DNA of 14,592 nucleotides. Origin: Candidatus Melainabacteria bacterium (GTDB lineage: Bacteria; Cyanobacteriota; Vampirovibrionia; Obscuribacterales; Obscuribacteraceae). The first letter of the stretch is position 1; each line of letters opens with the position of its first letter. The notes under the pieces were generated by a model. It did not search any database, was not told where the DNA came from, and saw only the letters and a list, made by a program, of their open reading frames with translations. Positions 1-6,453 of this stretch are shown in pieces. The position numbers were made by a program, and so were the translations under genes. The stretch covers positions 1 to 14,592 of the forward strand of contig PSRH01000228.1 in assembly GCA_003175915.1 (NCBI GenBank), in the 5' to 3' direction.

Positions 1-74
1 GGACCAGCGGCTGCGACAATGCCAAGCAATAGAGCAAACCCTGGTCGCAAAATCCTGTTTCTAAACGCACGCAT
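1..74 (-). CDS. Start of an exported protein, cut by the left window edge
   Basis: Only the first 24 codons lie in the window; the gene continues past position 1. The visible peptide has a basic n-region (MRAFRNRILRPG) followed by a hydrophobic, small-residue core (FALLLGIVAAAG). That is the pattern of a signal peptide or N-terminal membrane anchor. The ATG at 72-74 was chosen because a strong AAGAGGAG ribosome binding site lies 11 nt upstream (86-93). The frame stays open upstream as far as a TAG at 243-245, but no good start with a ribosome site precedes this ATG. It follows the proline-rich secreted gene by 148 bp on the same strand and may share its transcript. Nothing can be said about the mature domain. 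Confidence 0.6.
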   Translation of the reverse strand, partial: MRAFRNRILRPGFALLLGIVAAAG

Positions 75-85
75 ACGCTTGATAA

Positions 86-93
86 CTCCTCTT
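86..93 (-). promoter_or_regulatory. Ribosome binding site deciding the start of the left-edge gene
   Basis: On the minus strand this reads AAGAGGAG, a near-complete anti-16S complement, with 11 nt to the ATG at 72-74. It is the main reason for calling a gene start there. Confidence 0.55.
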
Positions 94-222
94 GCAACGA
101 CGGCTGGGATCCTAACGCACTCCGCACCACGATTACAAGCTGGCTCAGGCTCTAACCAAATAACGCGTCTAGTATCACCATCAATGATGGCTACTACTAA
201 CCTAGAAGTACGGTCCTCGTGT

Positions 223-918
223 CTATCTTTGCCGTTGACCGACTAATTGGTAGGTTACTTTGGCGCGAGGCTGAGGTAGACCCTGTTTCACGATGGAAAC
301 TCTTTCCAGGCCGCTAAACTGCGCTCCACCTTGACCTAAGCTCATAACTATAGCTTCCTGGGCAACGGTGTTGCCAATTGGGTGCTGATACCTGATAAAA
401 GCGGTTGTGCCTTGCACCTTATCAACAACGAGCGGAGTTTGCACGCCTGTATTGGAGCCCAATGTATAGCCCGATTCAGGATTACCATTGATTGTCCAAA
501 TCTGGGTATTGCTCATGGCAAAGGCACGCTCTGCCCCCTCCTGAAATTCAGGCATTGCTTCAACCTTGGTTCGTTGCCCTTGAACGTTCCAGACTCCTAG
601 AAAGGCAGGCGGTAAACTCACCGAAGCTTGCACTCCGCCATTAAGCACGGGTGGTTTGGCAGCAGCATGGGGCTGCTGTGGCGGCGGCGGGGCTGTGTGC
701 GGCTGGGTATGAATGGCTCTGCCCCTTATGGGTTGAGTGGGCTGTACCATTTGAGGAGCCGGATATTCGTACCCGGACTCGCCTTGTGTATAGTTCTTTT
801 GCTCGACATTGAGTCTAAATGGTTCATCAGCGAAAACTTGAGCGCCAGGCAAAACGATCAGGGCGAGCAATATGGAAAGCGGAAAAGCCAACAAGGACCA
901 AGGGCTTCTCGAATTCAT
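223..918 (-). CDS. Secreted proline-rich protein with a C-terminal beta-rich domain, function unknown
   Basis: This is a 231-residue protein I do not recognise as a named family. The start at 916-918 is preferred over an upstream one (972) because GAGGT sits 7 nt before it and the protein then opens with a clean signal peptide: residues 1-30, a hydrophobic stretch rich in Leu, Ile and Ala, and a likely cut after VFA before DEPF. Residues about 45-95 are rich in Pro, Gln and His, including a PPPP run, and look like a disordered linker. Residues about 100-225 alternate polar and hydrophobic residues around FLGVWNVQGQR, suggesting a small beta-barrel or lipocalin-like fold; this is inference only. 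It is the middle of three same-strand signal-peptide genes, 99 bp after the helical secreted gene. Confidence 0.75.
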   Translation of the reverse strand: MNSRSPWSLLAFPLSILLALIVLPGAQVFADEPFRLNVEQKNYTQGESGYEYPAPQMVQPTQPIRGRAIHTQPHTAPPPPQQPHAAAKPPVLNGGVQASVSLPPAFLGVWNVQGQRTKVEAMPEFQEGAERAFAMSNTQIWTINGNPESGYTLGSNTGVQTPLVVDKVQGTTAFIRYQHPIGNTVAQEAIVMSLGQGGAQFSGLERVSIVKQGLPQPRAKVTYQLVGQRQR

Positions 919-925
919 GTTTACT

Positions 926-930
926 ACCTC
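926..930 (-). promoter_or_regulatory. Ribosome binding site deciding the start of the proline-rich gene
   Basis: It reads GAGGT on the minus strand, 7 nt from the ATG at 916-918. It favours that start over one 54 nt upstream, which would spoil the signal peptide. Confidence 0.55.
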
Positions 931-1017
931 ATAGACCGTGGACTTTTCAACCCTTAGCGAATTGTAACCCACGGGCGCCTCAAAGGGGCATTCGGACGAT
1001 GCTACAGCGGCACCTTT

Positions 1018-1800
1018 TTATCTGGTCGGGTGATTAGATTTACTGGACGGAGCGGCGGCGCTCTTTTTTGCCACAGGAGCGGGTCCGGTTGGGAAAACCA
1101 TTATGTGCTCTTGCTGTTGACTGGCCGCTGAAATAGCGCCTGCACCATCAGCCGTATCCGGGGAAAAGCCAAGTTCTTTAAGATGACGGTAGGCAGCCTG
1201 GCCCACGGCACCCTTGGGATCAGCAATGACAATATCGACAAGCGGGGCTAGCGCCTCTGGCGTTCGATTCAGCTTGATCAACAATTCGGCTTTGAGCAAA
1301 ACGGTCTCGTTCTTCAATTGATAAAAACGTTGAGCCGCACTTCTTTCTGCTTGAGCCATCGCTTTGGTGGAGTCCTGGCGGGAGAAGGCGTTAGCCATCT
1401 TATTGTGAGCATCTGTAAGGTCGCCAAGCCATTCACACAAATTGTTTACCCTTCCCTGGAGATCTTGTGGTCGATTGACGAGCATCAATGTTTTCAATTC
1501 ATCGATTCTAGCTTTGGCATCTTCCTGGGTGATCGGCAGAAATTGATAAAGGCTTTTCACTCCCGCTTGATTGGCTGCTTGTCCAGTTTTCCCCCAGGTA
1601 GCGTCGCCAGTCGTTTGATAAACGGAGGTAGCTCCAGGTAGAGGGATCTCATTACCTGGACCTTGCCCGAAAGCGGCAGAGGTGGAGTTCCAAAAGACAA
1701 GACAAAAGCCAAAGACGAGAACGGAAAGGCCTAAGTTAACAGTTGCTTTTATGGTCATCGGGAAAATCAATCTACCAATGTGAAAGCGCGTTCTTATCAA
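1018..1800 (-). CDS. Secreted alpha-helical (TPR-like) protein, function unknown
   Basis: This gene encodes a predicted 260-residue exported protein. I chose a TTG start at 1798-1800 because AAGAGGA (1809-1815) lies 8 nt upstream and an extended -10 box (1827-1835) would give a leader of about 20 nt. The ATG at 1756-1758 is an alternative giving a shorter n-region but has no ribosome site. Either way the N-terminus carries a hydrophobic core (GLSVLVFGFCLVFW) and a cleavage-like TSAAFGQ, so it is a signal peptide. The mature part is nearly all helix: it contains repeated amphipathic segments (for example around AQRFYQLKNETVLLKAELLI and the following LNRTPEALAPLVDIV) that resemble tetratricopeptide helices without a clean consensus. 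The tail is rich in Ala, Lys and Ser. It is probably the first gene of a unit continuing into the proline-rich gene. Confidence 0.72.
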   Translation of the reverse strand: MIRTRFHIGRLIFPMTIKATVNLGLSVLVFGFCLVFWNSTSAAFGQGPGNEIPLPGATSVYQTTGDATWGKTGQAANQAGVKSLYQFLPITQEDAKARIDELKTLMLVNRPQDLQGRVNNLCEWLGDLTDAHNKMANAFSRQDSTKAMAQAERSAAQRFYQLKNETVLLKAELLIKLNRTPEALAPLVDIVIADPKGAVGQAAYRHLKELGFSPDTADGAGAISAASQQQEHIMVFPTGPAPVAKKSAAAPSSKSNHPTR

Positions 1801-1808
1801 AGCTAATT

Positions 1809-1815
1809 TCCTCTT
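1809..1815 (-). promoter_or_regulatory. Ribosome binding site supporting a TTG start
   Basis: The minus strand reads AAGAGGA, spaced 8 nt from an in-frame TTG at 1798-1800. It outweighs the downstream ATG at 1756-1758, which has nothing comparable before it. Confidence 0.5.
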
Positions 1816-1826
1816 ACAAGATGCAA

Positions 1827-1835
1827 ATTCTAGCA
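1827..1835 (-). promoter_or_regulatory. Extended -10 promoter for the helical secreted gene
   Basis: The minus strand reads TGCTAGAAT, matching the extended -10 pattern TGnTATAAT with one change. No good -35 is visible, which is usual for extended -10 promoters. The expected start near 1820 fits the ribosome site at 1809-1815. A direct repeat GCAAATT (1823-1829 and 1833-1839) overlaps the box and could be an operator, but this is speculative. Confidence 0.4.
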
Positions 1836-1889
1836 AATTAGGAGCCTGCATGCGTGCTAGCATCTGGCAGCAAACCAACGGGTTGATCT

Positions 1890-3461
1890 GTGAAATACCA
1901 AATCTTTTACTCCAAAACCAGTCAGGTCCTAATTAGAGCCACCCAGGAACCCGACCGTCAAATGAAAAAAAGCCTTGGTGTTCTCGATCTCATCGGGCTG
2001 GGCATAGGTGCCACCATCGGTTCCGGGATTTTTGCATTGACAGGAACGGCGGCGGGCGGTCAAGCAGTTGCCGAGCAAAGTTGGTTGACAACACCCCTGA
2101 TCAACTATATGTTCGGGTGGTCCCTCGGCCGCGAAGCGGCTGGGCCTGCCGTGGTCATCTCGTTTTTAATTGCTGCTATTGCCTGCGGTTTTGCTGCTCT
2201 ATCGTATGCCGAACTGGCTTCGATGATCCCGGTTTCCGGCTCGGCATATACCTTCGCTTACGCCACCCTCGGACAGCTCGTTGCCTGGATCATTGGTTGG
2301 GACCTTATTCTCGAATATGCCATCGGGAACGTCGCCGTAGCTGTCAGTTGGTCGGACTATTTTTTGCAGTTTGTCCGCAGTGGTTTGGGCTTGCGATTGC
2401 CCCTCTGGCTAACAACGGACACTGGTACGGCCCTGACGCGCCTGGCAGCTTCAAATCATACTGCCCAGGTGCTTTATTCGAGTTTGGATCTGCCGCAATT
2501 ATTCGGTCATGCCTTCGCTATTAATTTGCCGGCGTTGTTGATCGTCGCCTTGATCACATTTTTTCTCGTGGTTGGAGCAAAAGAGAGTGCCATCTTCAAC
2601 GGCATTGCCGTAGCCATAAAACTCGTTGTCATTATTTTCTTCATTGGCTTTGGCGCAGGCTATGTCAAGCCAGAGAATTGGATTCCTTTTGCTCCCAACG
2701 GCTGGGGCGGTATCATGGGCGGTGCGGCAATTGTCTTTTTCAGTTTCATAGGTTTTGATGCGATCAGCTCAATAGCGGAAGAAACAAAAAATCCCCAGCG
2801 CGACCTTCCCATTGGCATGATAGGCACGTTGATCATCTGCACATGCTTATACGCAGCTGTCTGCCTGATACTAACTGGCATCTTGCCTTACAAGAACTAT
2901 GTCAACGACGCCGCCCCGGTTGCAACGGCGTTAGCTTCAATCGGACACCCGTGGGCGCAAGCCTTAGTCAGCGCCGGGGCGCTGGCAGGTATGACTTCGG
3001 TTCTACTCGTATTTCAATTAGGCCAACCGCGAATCTTCATGGCTATGGCCAGAGACAAATTATTGCCGGCGTTTTTCGCCCGACTGCACCCTAGATTCAA
3101 GACGCCTTTCCTGCCAACTATACTTACCGGAGTACTCGTCGGCGTCTCTGCTCTCTTGATCGATATTGGACAAGCAGCCGAGCTAACCAACATCGGCACC
3201 CTTACAGCTTTCATCATCGTCTGCGCCGGCGTGATTGTCTTGAGAAAGAAAGACCCTCATGAGAAGCGAGCATTTCGCTGTCCCATGGTCCCTCTCGTCC
3301 CTTTGCTGGGTATTTTCTCTTGTTTTGTATTGATGCTTAGTCTGCCGCTGATCACCTGGTTGCGCTTCTTCGTCTGGATGGCCGTTGGATTGACGATCTA
3401 TTGGTTTTACGCCGCACCCAAAGCACACAGATTTCTTTTGAGTGAAAGTGCTAATGAATGA
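1890..3461 (+). CDS. APC-superfamily amino acid permease (cationic amino acid transporter type)
   Basis: This is a 523-residue inner-membrane transporter of the amino acid-polyamine-organocation superfamily, probably importing amino acids by proton symport or exchange. The family signature is clear. The first membrane helix carries GLGIGATIGSGIF, the unwound substrate-binding motif. It is followed by AGPAVVISF and SYAELASMIPVSGSAYTFAY, then the GWDLILEYAIGN block typical of CAT-type permeases. About 12 membrane segments can be counted, with GFDAISSIAEETKNPQRDLP after the sixth, also a family hallmark. A stretch of about 28 residues between helices 1 and 2 matches, as I recall, a bacterial CAT subgroup. 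The GTG start is chosen because the residues before MKKSLGVLDL resemble the cytosolic N-tail of the family; ATG 1962 is the alternative. Neither has a good ribosome site. The substrate cannot be fixed from sequence. Confidence 0.93.
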   Translation: MKYQIFYSKTSQVLIRATQEPDRQMKKSLGVLDLIGLGIGATIGSGIFALTGTAAGGQAVAEQSWLTTPLINYMFGWSLGREAAGPAVVISFLIAAIACGFAALSYAELASMIPVSGSAYTFAYATLGQLVAWIIGWDLILEYAIGNVAVAVSWSDYFLQFVRSGLGLRLPLWLTTDTGTALTRLAASNHTAQVLYSSLDLPQLFGHAFAINLPALLIVALITFFLVVGAKESAIFNGIAVAIKLVVIIFFIGFGAGYVKPENWIPFAPNGWGGIMGGAAIVFFSFIGFDAISSIAEETKNPQRDLPIGMIGTLIICTCLYAAVCLILTGILPYKNYVNDAAPVATALASIGHPWAQALVSAGALAGMTSVLLVFQLGQPRIFMAMARDKLLPAFFARLHPRFKTPFLPTILTGVLVGVSALLIDIGQAAELTNIGTLTAFIIVCAGVIVLRKKDPHEKRAFRCPMVPLVPLLGIFSCFVLMLSLPLITWLRFFVWMAVGLTIYWFYAAPKAHRFLLSESANE

Positions 3462-3468
3462 TAGTCTC

Positions 3469-4446
3469 TCAAGATCTAGACCCAGCTGCCCGACGCTTAT
3501 GATTGTTTGGTGACTTGCTTGCTTGCAAATTCTTTTTCGCGGCTGGCTTTACCCTGTCATTGAGCGCCTTCTTCTCGCTCTCAAGTTCGGCCACGCTGCT
3601 CTTGAATTGCTCCAGGTCTTTTTGAGCTTCTTCAGCCTCCTTTGCGGCTGCTTCGCACTCATGCCTGCTGACGACACCCTCGGTATAGAGCGAGGCGAAT
3701 CGCTCTGACCTATCCTTCATGTCCTTTGCTTTTGCAGTTTTGTCGTCGAGCTCACTTTTGGCGTCAACGAATTGCTTTTCCACATCCTTCAATCTTTGCA
3801 AGGCCATTTCCTTAGTCATGAATTCGGGCTGAAAAATCCCACCAATACCACTGCCCGGATTGATCAAATAGGAAGGCTGAAAGGCCGGGGGAGGCGGAAT
3901 AAGCCCTCCACTTTCGTTTGAGTGAGACTTAGCCGAATGAGAATGATTCTTTTTGGATTCGGAAGTTGAGGAATTAGCATCAGTTGCAACAGTTTTCTTA
4001 TCCCCCGCCTGCTTACCGCCAGTGCTTTTATCAGATGGTTTTACTGCCTCAGACTTTTTGTCGGTTGCTCCACTCTTCTTATCCACCTCTGGTTTGGCAA
4101 CAGCGCTTTTGGCAGATTGTTTTTCAGCCTCAGTCTTCTTGTCAGTTGTGCCATTTTTCTTATCCATCTCTAGTTTGGCAGCCGTGCTTTTAGCTGGTGG
4201 TTTTCCTTCCTCAGCCTTCTTGTCGCTCACGGCGTTTTTCTTTTCCGTCTCTGACTTGACGGCAGCATCTTTAGCAGACGGTTTAGGTACGGGGGTCTTT
4301 TCCGAGGAGTCCTTTTCGCTTTTCAAGAGCGGCTTGCGAGCAGGGGCGATTTGCTCCTTTTCTGAAAGCGCCAAATTCGGTCCGGCAAGCTGGCCGGAAA
4401 TGATAAGCGCCAGCGCTCCAGTTCGAAATAATCCCGAAAACTTCAT
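3469..4446 (-). CDS. Secreted Lys-rich repeat protein with an adaptor-like coiled-coil hairpin
   Basis: This is a 325-residue protein of unknown function. The start at 4444-4446 has GGAG 10 nt upstream and gives a signal peptide (residues 1-27, core ALALIISGQLAG). Residues 55-162 are four tandem 27-residue units rich in Lys, Ala, Glu and Ser, each centred on a DKK motif; the fourth is degenerate. A Ser/His-rich linker and a PPPPAF segment follow. Residues about 210-300 form a long charged coiled coil. Inside it, residues 249-260 (R, then L253, G257, S260 in RFASLYTEGVVS) resemble the hairpin tip of HlyD/MacA-type periplasmic adaptor proteins. The lipoyl and beta-barrel domains of true adaptors are absent. 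The C-terminus is basic. The gene converges on the permease with a 7 bp gap and diverges from the metallophosphoesterase. Confidence 0.78.
   Translation of the reverse strand: MKFSGLFRTGALALIISGQLAGPNLALSEKEQIAPARKPLLKSEKDSSEKTPVPKPSAKDAAVKSETEKKNAVSDKKAEEGKPPAKSTAAKLEMDKKNGTTDKKTEAEKQSAKSAVAKPEVDKKSGATDKKSEAVKPSDKSTGGKQAGDKKTVATDANSSTSESKKNHSHSAKSHSNESGGLIPPPPAFQPSYLINPGSGIGGIFQPEFMTKEMALQRLKDVEKQFVDAKSELDDKTAKAKDMKDRSERFASLYTEGVVSRHECEAAAKEAEEAQKDLEQFKSSVAELESEKKALNDRVKPAAKKNLQASKSPNNHKRRAAGSRS
3961..4284 (-). repeat. Four tandem 81-bp in-frame repeats
   Basis: Four consecutive 81-bp units encode the 27-residue repeats of the secreted Lys-rich protein. On the plus strand a shared block (GGTTTT or TGTTTT followed by CCTC and a Lys-rich antisense stretch) recurs at about 4038, 4119 and 4200, exactly 81 bp apart. 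The unit nearest the repeat's C-terminal end (3961-4041) has drifted most at protein level. Confidence 0.8.
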
Positions 4447-4525
4447 CAATCTAGTACTCCAAGGGTATCCTAACACTTAGGCACATGCCCTTCCTTGCTA
4501 CGGCGTTCTAAGGTATTCTCCACTA

Positions 4526-5326
4526 ATGAGTTCTCAAAGAAGCTTAAGCATTTTGTTCCTGGGCGACGTAATTGGCAAGCCCGGACGCAATGTAGTTAAA
4601 AGATACGTGACGGAAAATGCTGGCGACCTCGACCTGGTGATAGCCAATGTTGAGAACGCTGCCCACGGTTTTGGCACAACCCAGGGCAACGTACAAGAAT
4701 TGAAAGAGGCTGGTGTGAAAGCCTTCACGGGCGGCAATCATACCTTCGACCGTAAAGAAATATTGGAATTTATCAACCAGGAAAAGACACTCGTGCGCCC
4801 GGCTAACTATCCCACTGGCACTCCCGGTCAAGGTACATGCGTGATCGAAGTCGCCGGCACTAAAGTGGCTCTGCTCAATCTTATTGGCAGAGTTTTTATG
4901 GAACCTTTGTCTTCACCATTTTTGGTGGCAGACGAATTATTGCCAAAATTGCTGGAAGAAACCGGTCTGATAATCGTCGACTTCCACGCTGAAGCGACGG
5001 CCGAAAAGGTTGCTATGGGCTGGTACTTGGATGGCCGCGTTTCGGCAGTTCTAGGTACCCATACTCACATTCAAACTGCAGACGAACGCGTGCTTCCGAA
5101 CGGCACTGCCTATATAACCGATGTCGGCTGCTGCGGCCCCTATAATGGAGTGATCGGCATGGACAAAGCCGGGGTATTTCGTCGCCTGGTAGAGCAGATG
5201 CCCACCCGCTTTGAAGTCGCCGAAGGTCCAGCCATGCTCAACGGTGTCCGTCTAGAAATCGATACCGCCTCCGGTAAAGCCTTATCAATCGAACGGGTCA
5301 GGTTCCTGGAGCCAGAGTCGCAGTAG
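4526..5326 (+). CDS. ymdB: YmdB-family metallophosphoesterase (TIGR00282 type)
   Basis: This is a 266-residue cytosolic dinuclear-metal phosphoesterase, the usual length for the family. All expected metal ligands are visible in order: D14 in LGDVIGKPGR, E43 and N44 in NVENAAHG, N71 and H72 in GGNHTFD, H154 in VDFHAE, and H179 and H181 in GTHTHIQTAD. The Bacillus subtilis and Deinococcus members hydrolyse cyclic nucleotides such as 2',3'-cAMP, and in Firmicutes the gene often neighbours RNase Y. That knowledge is family-level; the substrate here is inferred. The ATG follows AAGG by 12 nt. The name is the Bacillus one and is unrelated to the E. coli macrodomain protein of the same name. The gene reads in the same direction as the RNase E/G gene 1.2 kb downstream but is separated from it by a minus-strand gene. 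Confidence 0.93.
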   Translation: MSSQRSLSILFLGDVIGKPGRNVVKRYVTENAGDLDLVIANVENAAHGFGTTQGNVQELKEAGVKAFTGGNHTFDRKEILEFINQEKTLVRPANYPTGTPGQGTCVIEVAGTKVALLNLIGRVFMEPLSSPFLVADELLPKLLEETGLIIVDFHAEATAEKVAMGWYLDGRVSAVLGTHTHIQTADERVLPNGTAYITDVGCCGPYNGVIGMDKAGVFRRLVEQMPTRFEVAEGPAMLNGVRLEIDTASGKALSIERVRFLEPESQ

Positions 5327-5337
5327 CGCACCACCGC

Positions 5338-5411
5338 TAAGCGCGCGCGGCGAGGAGCCGTGCCGAGCGAAGCGTCGACCGCGCGCGGAGGAGGCGCCGA
5401 CGCAGCGCTTA
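5338..5411. repeat. GC-rich inverted repeat between convergent genes, possible two-way terminator
   Basis: The block is bounded by TAAGCGC (5338-5344) and GCGCTTA (5405-5411). An inner perfect 8-bp pairing joins GCGCGCGG (5343-5350) with CCGCGCGC (5379-5386); it overlaps the outer arm by two bases, so the two foldings compete at the edge. It fills nearly the whole gap between the ends of the metallophosphoesterase gene and the minus-strand gene ending at 5413. It could stop transcription from both sides, although only a short T-rich stretch (TTTATT) follows on the plus strand. It also contains copy A of the 32-bp repeat. Confidence 0.5.
5345..5376 (+). repeat. Copy A of a 32-bp GC-rich intergenic repeat
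   Basis: Shares about 27 of 32 bases with copy B and 28 of 32 with copy C without gaps. The core is GAGCCGTGC followed by an AGCGAAGCGTC-like half. Confidence 0.65.
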
Positions 5412-5412
5412 T

Positions 5413-5775
5413 TTATTGGTTACACGATTTGAAGTCGCTGGCTTTGAGAGAATGCACCCAGCGAGCCCATTTCTGCTGTTCGTAACTTAAGCAGTATTCA
5501 TACAAACTTTTAAGCAATCGCCGGCCACTGGCGGAATTCCCCGTGAAGACATAGGTCGGCTTAGCGCGGCCACCACCGCCACCCTCCAACAGCAAGGAAG
5601 TGCTTTTCTTGGCTCCCTTAGCTAGGGACAGACGGATTTCGCAATGAAGAACCCGGTCCACCACGCTTTCCGGAGGAGTGCTCAAGCGTTCCCAAAGCCA
5701 ACGCGCCAATATATCCGTGGCGGGGGTCTTGTCATCCGCCGCTTGCAGGTATTCAGCGAAAGCTTCGAGAATCAA
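5413..5775 (-). CDS. Small protein of unknown function
   Basis: This is a 120-residue open frame I do not recognise. It has no signal peptide or membrane segment. The N-terminal third looks helical (LEAFAEYLQAADD, then ILARWLWERL). A Gly run (GGGGGR) precedes a segment ending GNSASGRRLLKSLYEYC, and the C-terminus is rich in Trp and Ser. The only possible start is a TTG at 5773-5775, because a stop lies eight codons upstream. AAGGG precedes it by about 13 nt, a weak ribosome site. In favour of a real gene are its length, an even amino-acid composition, an extended -10 box upstream, and a GC-rich inverted repeat right after its stop. Against it are the TTG start and lack of recognised homology. 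It could also be the 3' part of a decayed longer gene. Confidence 0.5.
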   Translation of the reverse strand: MILEAFAEYLQAADDKTPATDILARWLWERLSTPPESVVDRVLHCEIRLSLAKGAKKSTSLLLEGGGGGRAKPTYVFTGNSASGRRLLKSLYEYCLSYEQQKWARWVHSLKASDFKSCNQ

Positions 5776-5883
5776 GGTATTTTTGACACCCTTCCATCAA
5801 CGTAAAGTAAACTCAATTGCGACTATATCACAGGTATACAAGAGGTTTTCGGCCGTTTTTTTAAATCTCGCCTGCACAGCAGA
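5776..5883. other. Upstream region of the small minus-strand gene
   Basis: No gene is seen. The stretch is AT-richer than the flanking repeats and holds the putative promoter at 5822-5830. Confidence 0.4.
5822..5830 (-). promoter_or_regulatory. Extended -10 promoter for the small minus-strand gene
   Basis: The minus strand reads TGATATAGT, an extended -10 with one mismatch in the hexamer. The implied start near 5815 gives a leader of about 40 nt. There is no clear -35. Confidence 0.3.
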
Positions 5884-5918
5884 TAATTAAAGTTGAATGC
5901 GAGGCAAAGCGAGGCGCA

Positions 5919-5950
5919 GCGCGGCGGGAAGCCGTGCTAAGCGGAGCGTC
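5919..5950 (+). repeat. Copy B of the 32-bp GC-rich repeat
   Basis: Aligns ungapped with copy A (about 27 of 32 bases). It differs mainly at the centre, CTAAGC in place of CCGAGC. Confidence 0.6.
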
Positions 5951-6017
5951 CGCTAGGCGCGCAAGCGGCAAGGCCTGGCAGCCGATGGCTGGTTGATATG
6001 AAGCAAAGCAAAGCCAA

Positions 6018-6049
6018 GCACGGCCAGGAGCCGTGCGGAGCGAGGCGTC
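6018..6049 (+). repeat. Copy C of the 32-bp GC-rich repeat
   Basis: Aligns ungapped with copy A (about 28 of 32 bases). It lies 99 bp after copy B in the same orientation. Confidence 0.6.
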
Positions 6050-6131
6050 TGATACTCGCTGAGGACGTGCCGAGCTGCGGAAGCGATTAATTAAAGTTTT
6101 GGAAACGAGCATTAGCTTTCGGTTGAGAAGG

Positions 6132-6137
6132 TATAAT
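6132..6137 (+). promoter_or_regulatory. -10 box of the RNase E/G promoter
   Basis: A perfect TATAAT. The region 16-18 bp upstream (GCATTA or its shift) is a poor -35, and TTGAGA at 6123-6128 lies too close to serve. It is the best promoter candidate before the gene. Confidence 0.4.
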
Positions 6138-6453
6138 GTTGTCACTTGAGGGCATTTTGGCTCAAGACAGTTTTTAGACTCAGTTTCTATAGCTCATCCC
6201 CAAGTAAGCGATGCCAATCAGGCTGACGGGGAAACCACCCTCAAAGTAGCTAGGCGCTGTGCTTCAGCATTGCCGAAAGCATAGTCGCATGAAACAACAG
6301 TGAAAATCGAAACGAAACTTTTTTGTTTATTGAAGACGGAGAATAATCATTGCAATGTCGGAGAATTTGGTCCTTTCGGGCTGCAGGCCGGATAAAAGCC
6401 GCATCTGAGGGCCAGATCAATCATTTGGTTTTTGGTATAGCGTTCGCGCCCAT

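Larger units (their letters stand above)
5884..6098. repeat. GC-rich repeat block bounded by an 11-bp AT-rich direct repeat
   Basis: This is a strongly GC-rich, repetitive, purine-biased stretch with many AAGC, GAGGC and GCGG words. It carries copies B and C of the 32-bp repeat. It is bounded by TAATTAAAGTT at 5884-5894 and again at 6088-6098. The minus strand stays open through it, but the translation (Asp-Ala-Ser/Pro-Leu, Thr-Ala, Arg-rich) simply reads the repeat, so I do not call a gene. Confidence 0.5.

Noticed and set aside
170..196. Hairpin TAGTA/CCATC with GATGG/TACTA as terminator after the proline-rich gene
   Set aside because: The stem is interrupted by an asymmetric bulge and no T-run follows on the minus strand; the downstream gene is on the same strand and may be co-transcribed.
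19..246. 75-codon plus-strand open frame at the left edge
   Set aside because: It has no ribosome site or family-like features, and the opposite strand has a signal-peptide start with a strong ribosome site in the same DNA.
3953..4480. 175-codon plus-strand open frame opposite the Lys-rich gene
   Set aside because: It is the antisense shadow of the tandem repeats; its Leu/Ser/Ala-rich product mirrors Lys/Glu codons, and the minus strand has the signal peptide and ribosome site.
5861..6145. 94-codon minus-strand open frame through the GC-rich block
   Set aside because: Its protein is a direct read of the 32-bp repeats (recurring Asp-Ala-Ser/Pro-Leu and Thr-Ala), and the frame stays open because the repeat lacks AT-rich stop codons.
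6144..6175. Hairpin CTTGAG/CTCAAG followed by TTTTT as an intrinsic terminator or attenuator
   Set aside because: The stem is only 6 bp, AT-balanced, and separated from the T-run by four bases, so termination is unlikely; kept only as part of the leader.
6356..6409. 17-codon frame in the RNase E/G leader as a regulatory peptide
   Set aside because: GGAG lies too far upstream (about 13 nt), and several other short frames of similar quality occur in the same leader.
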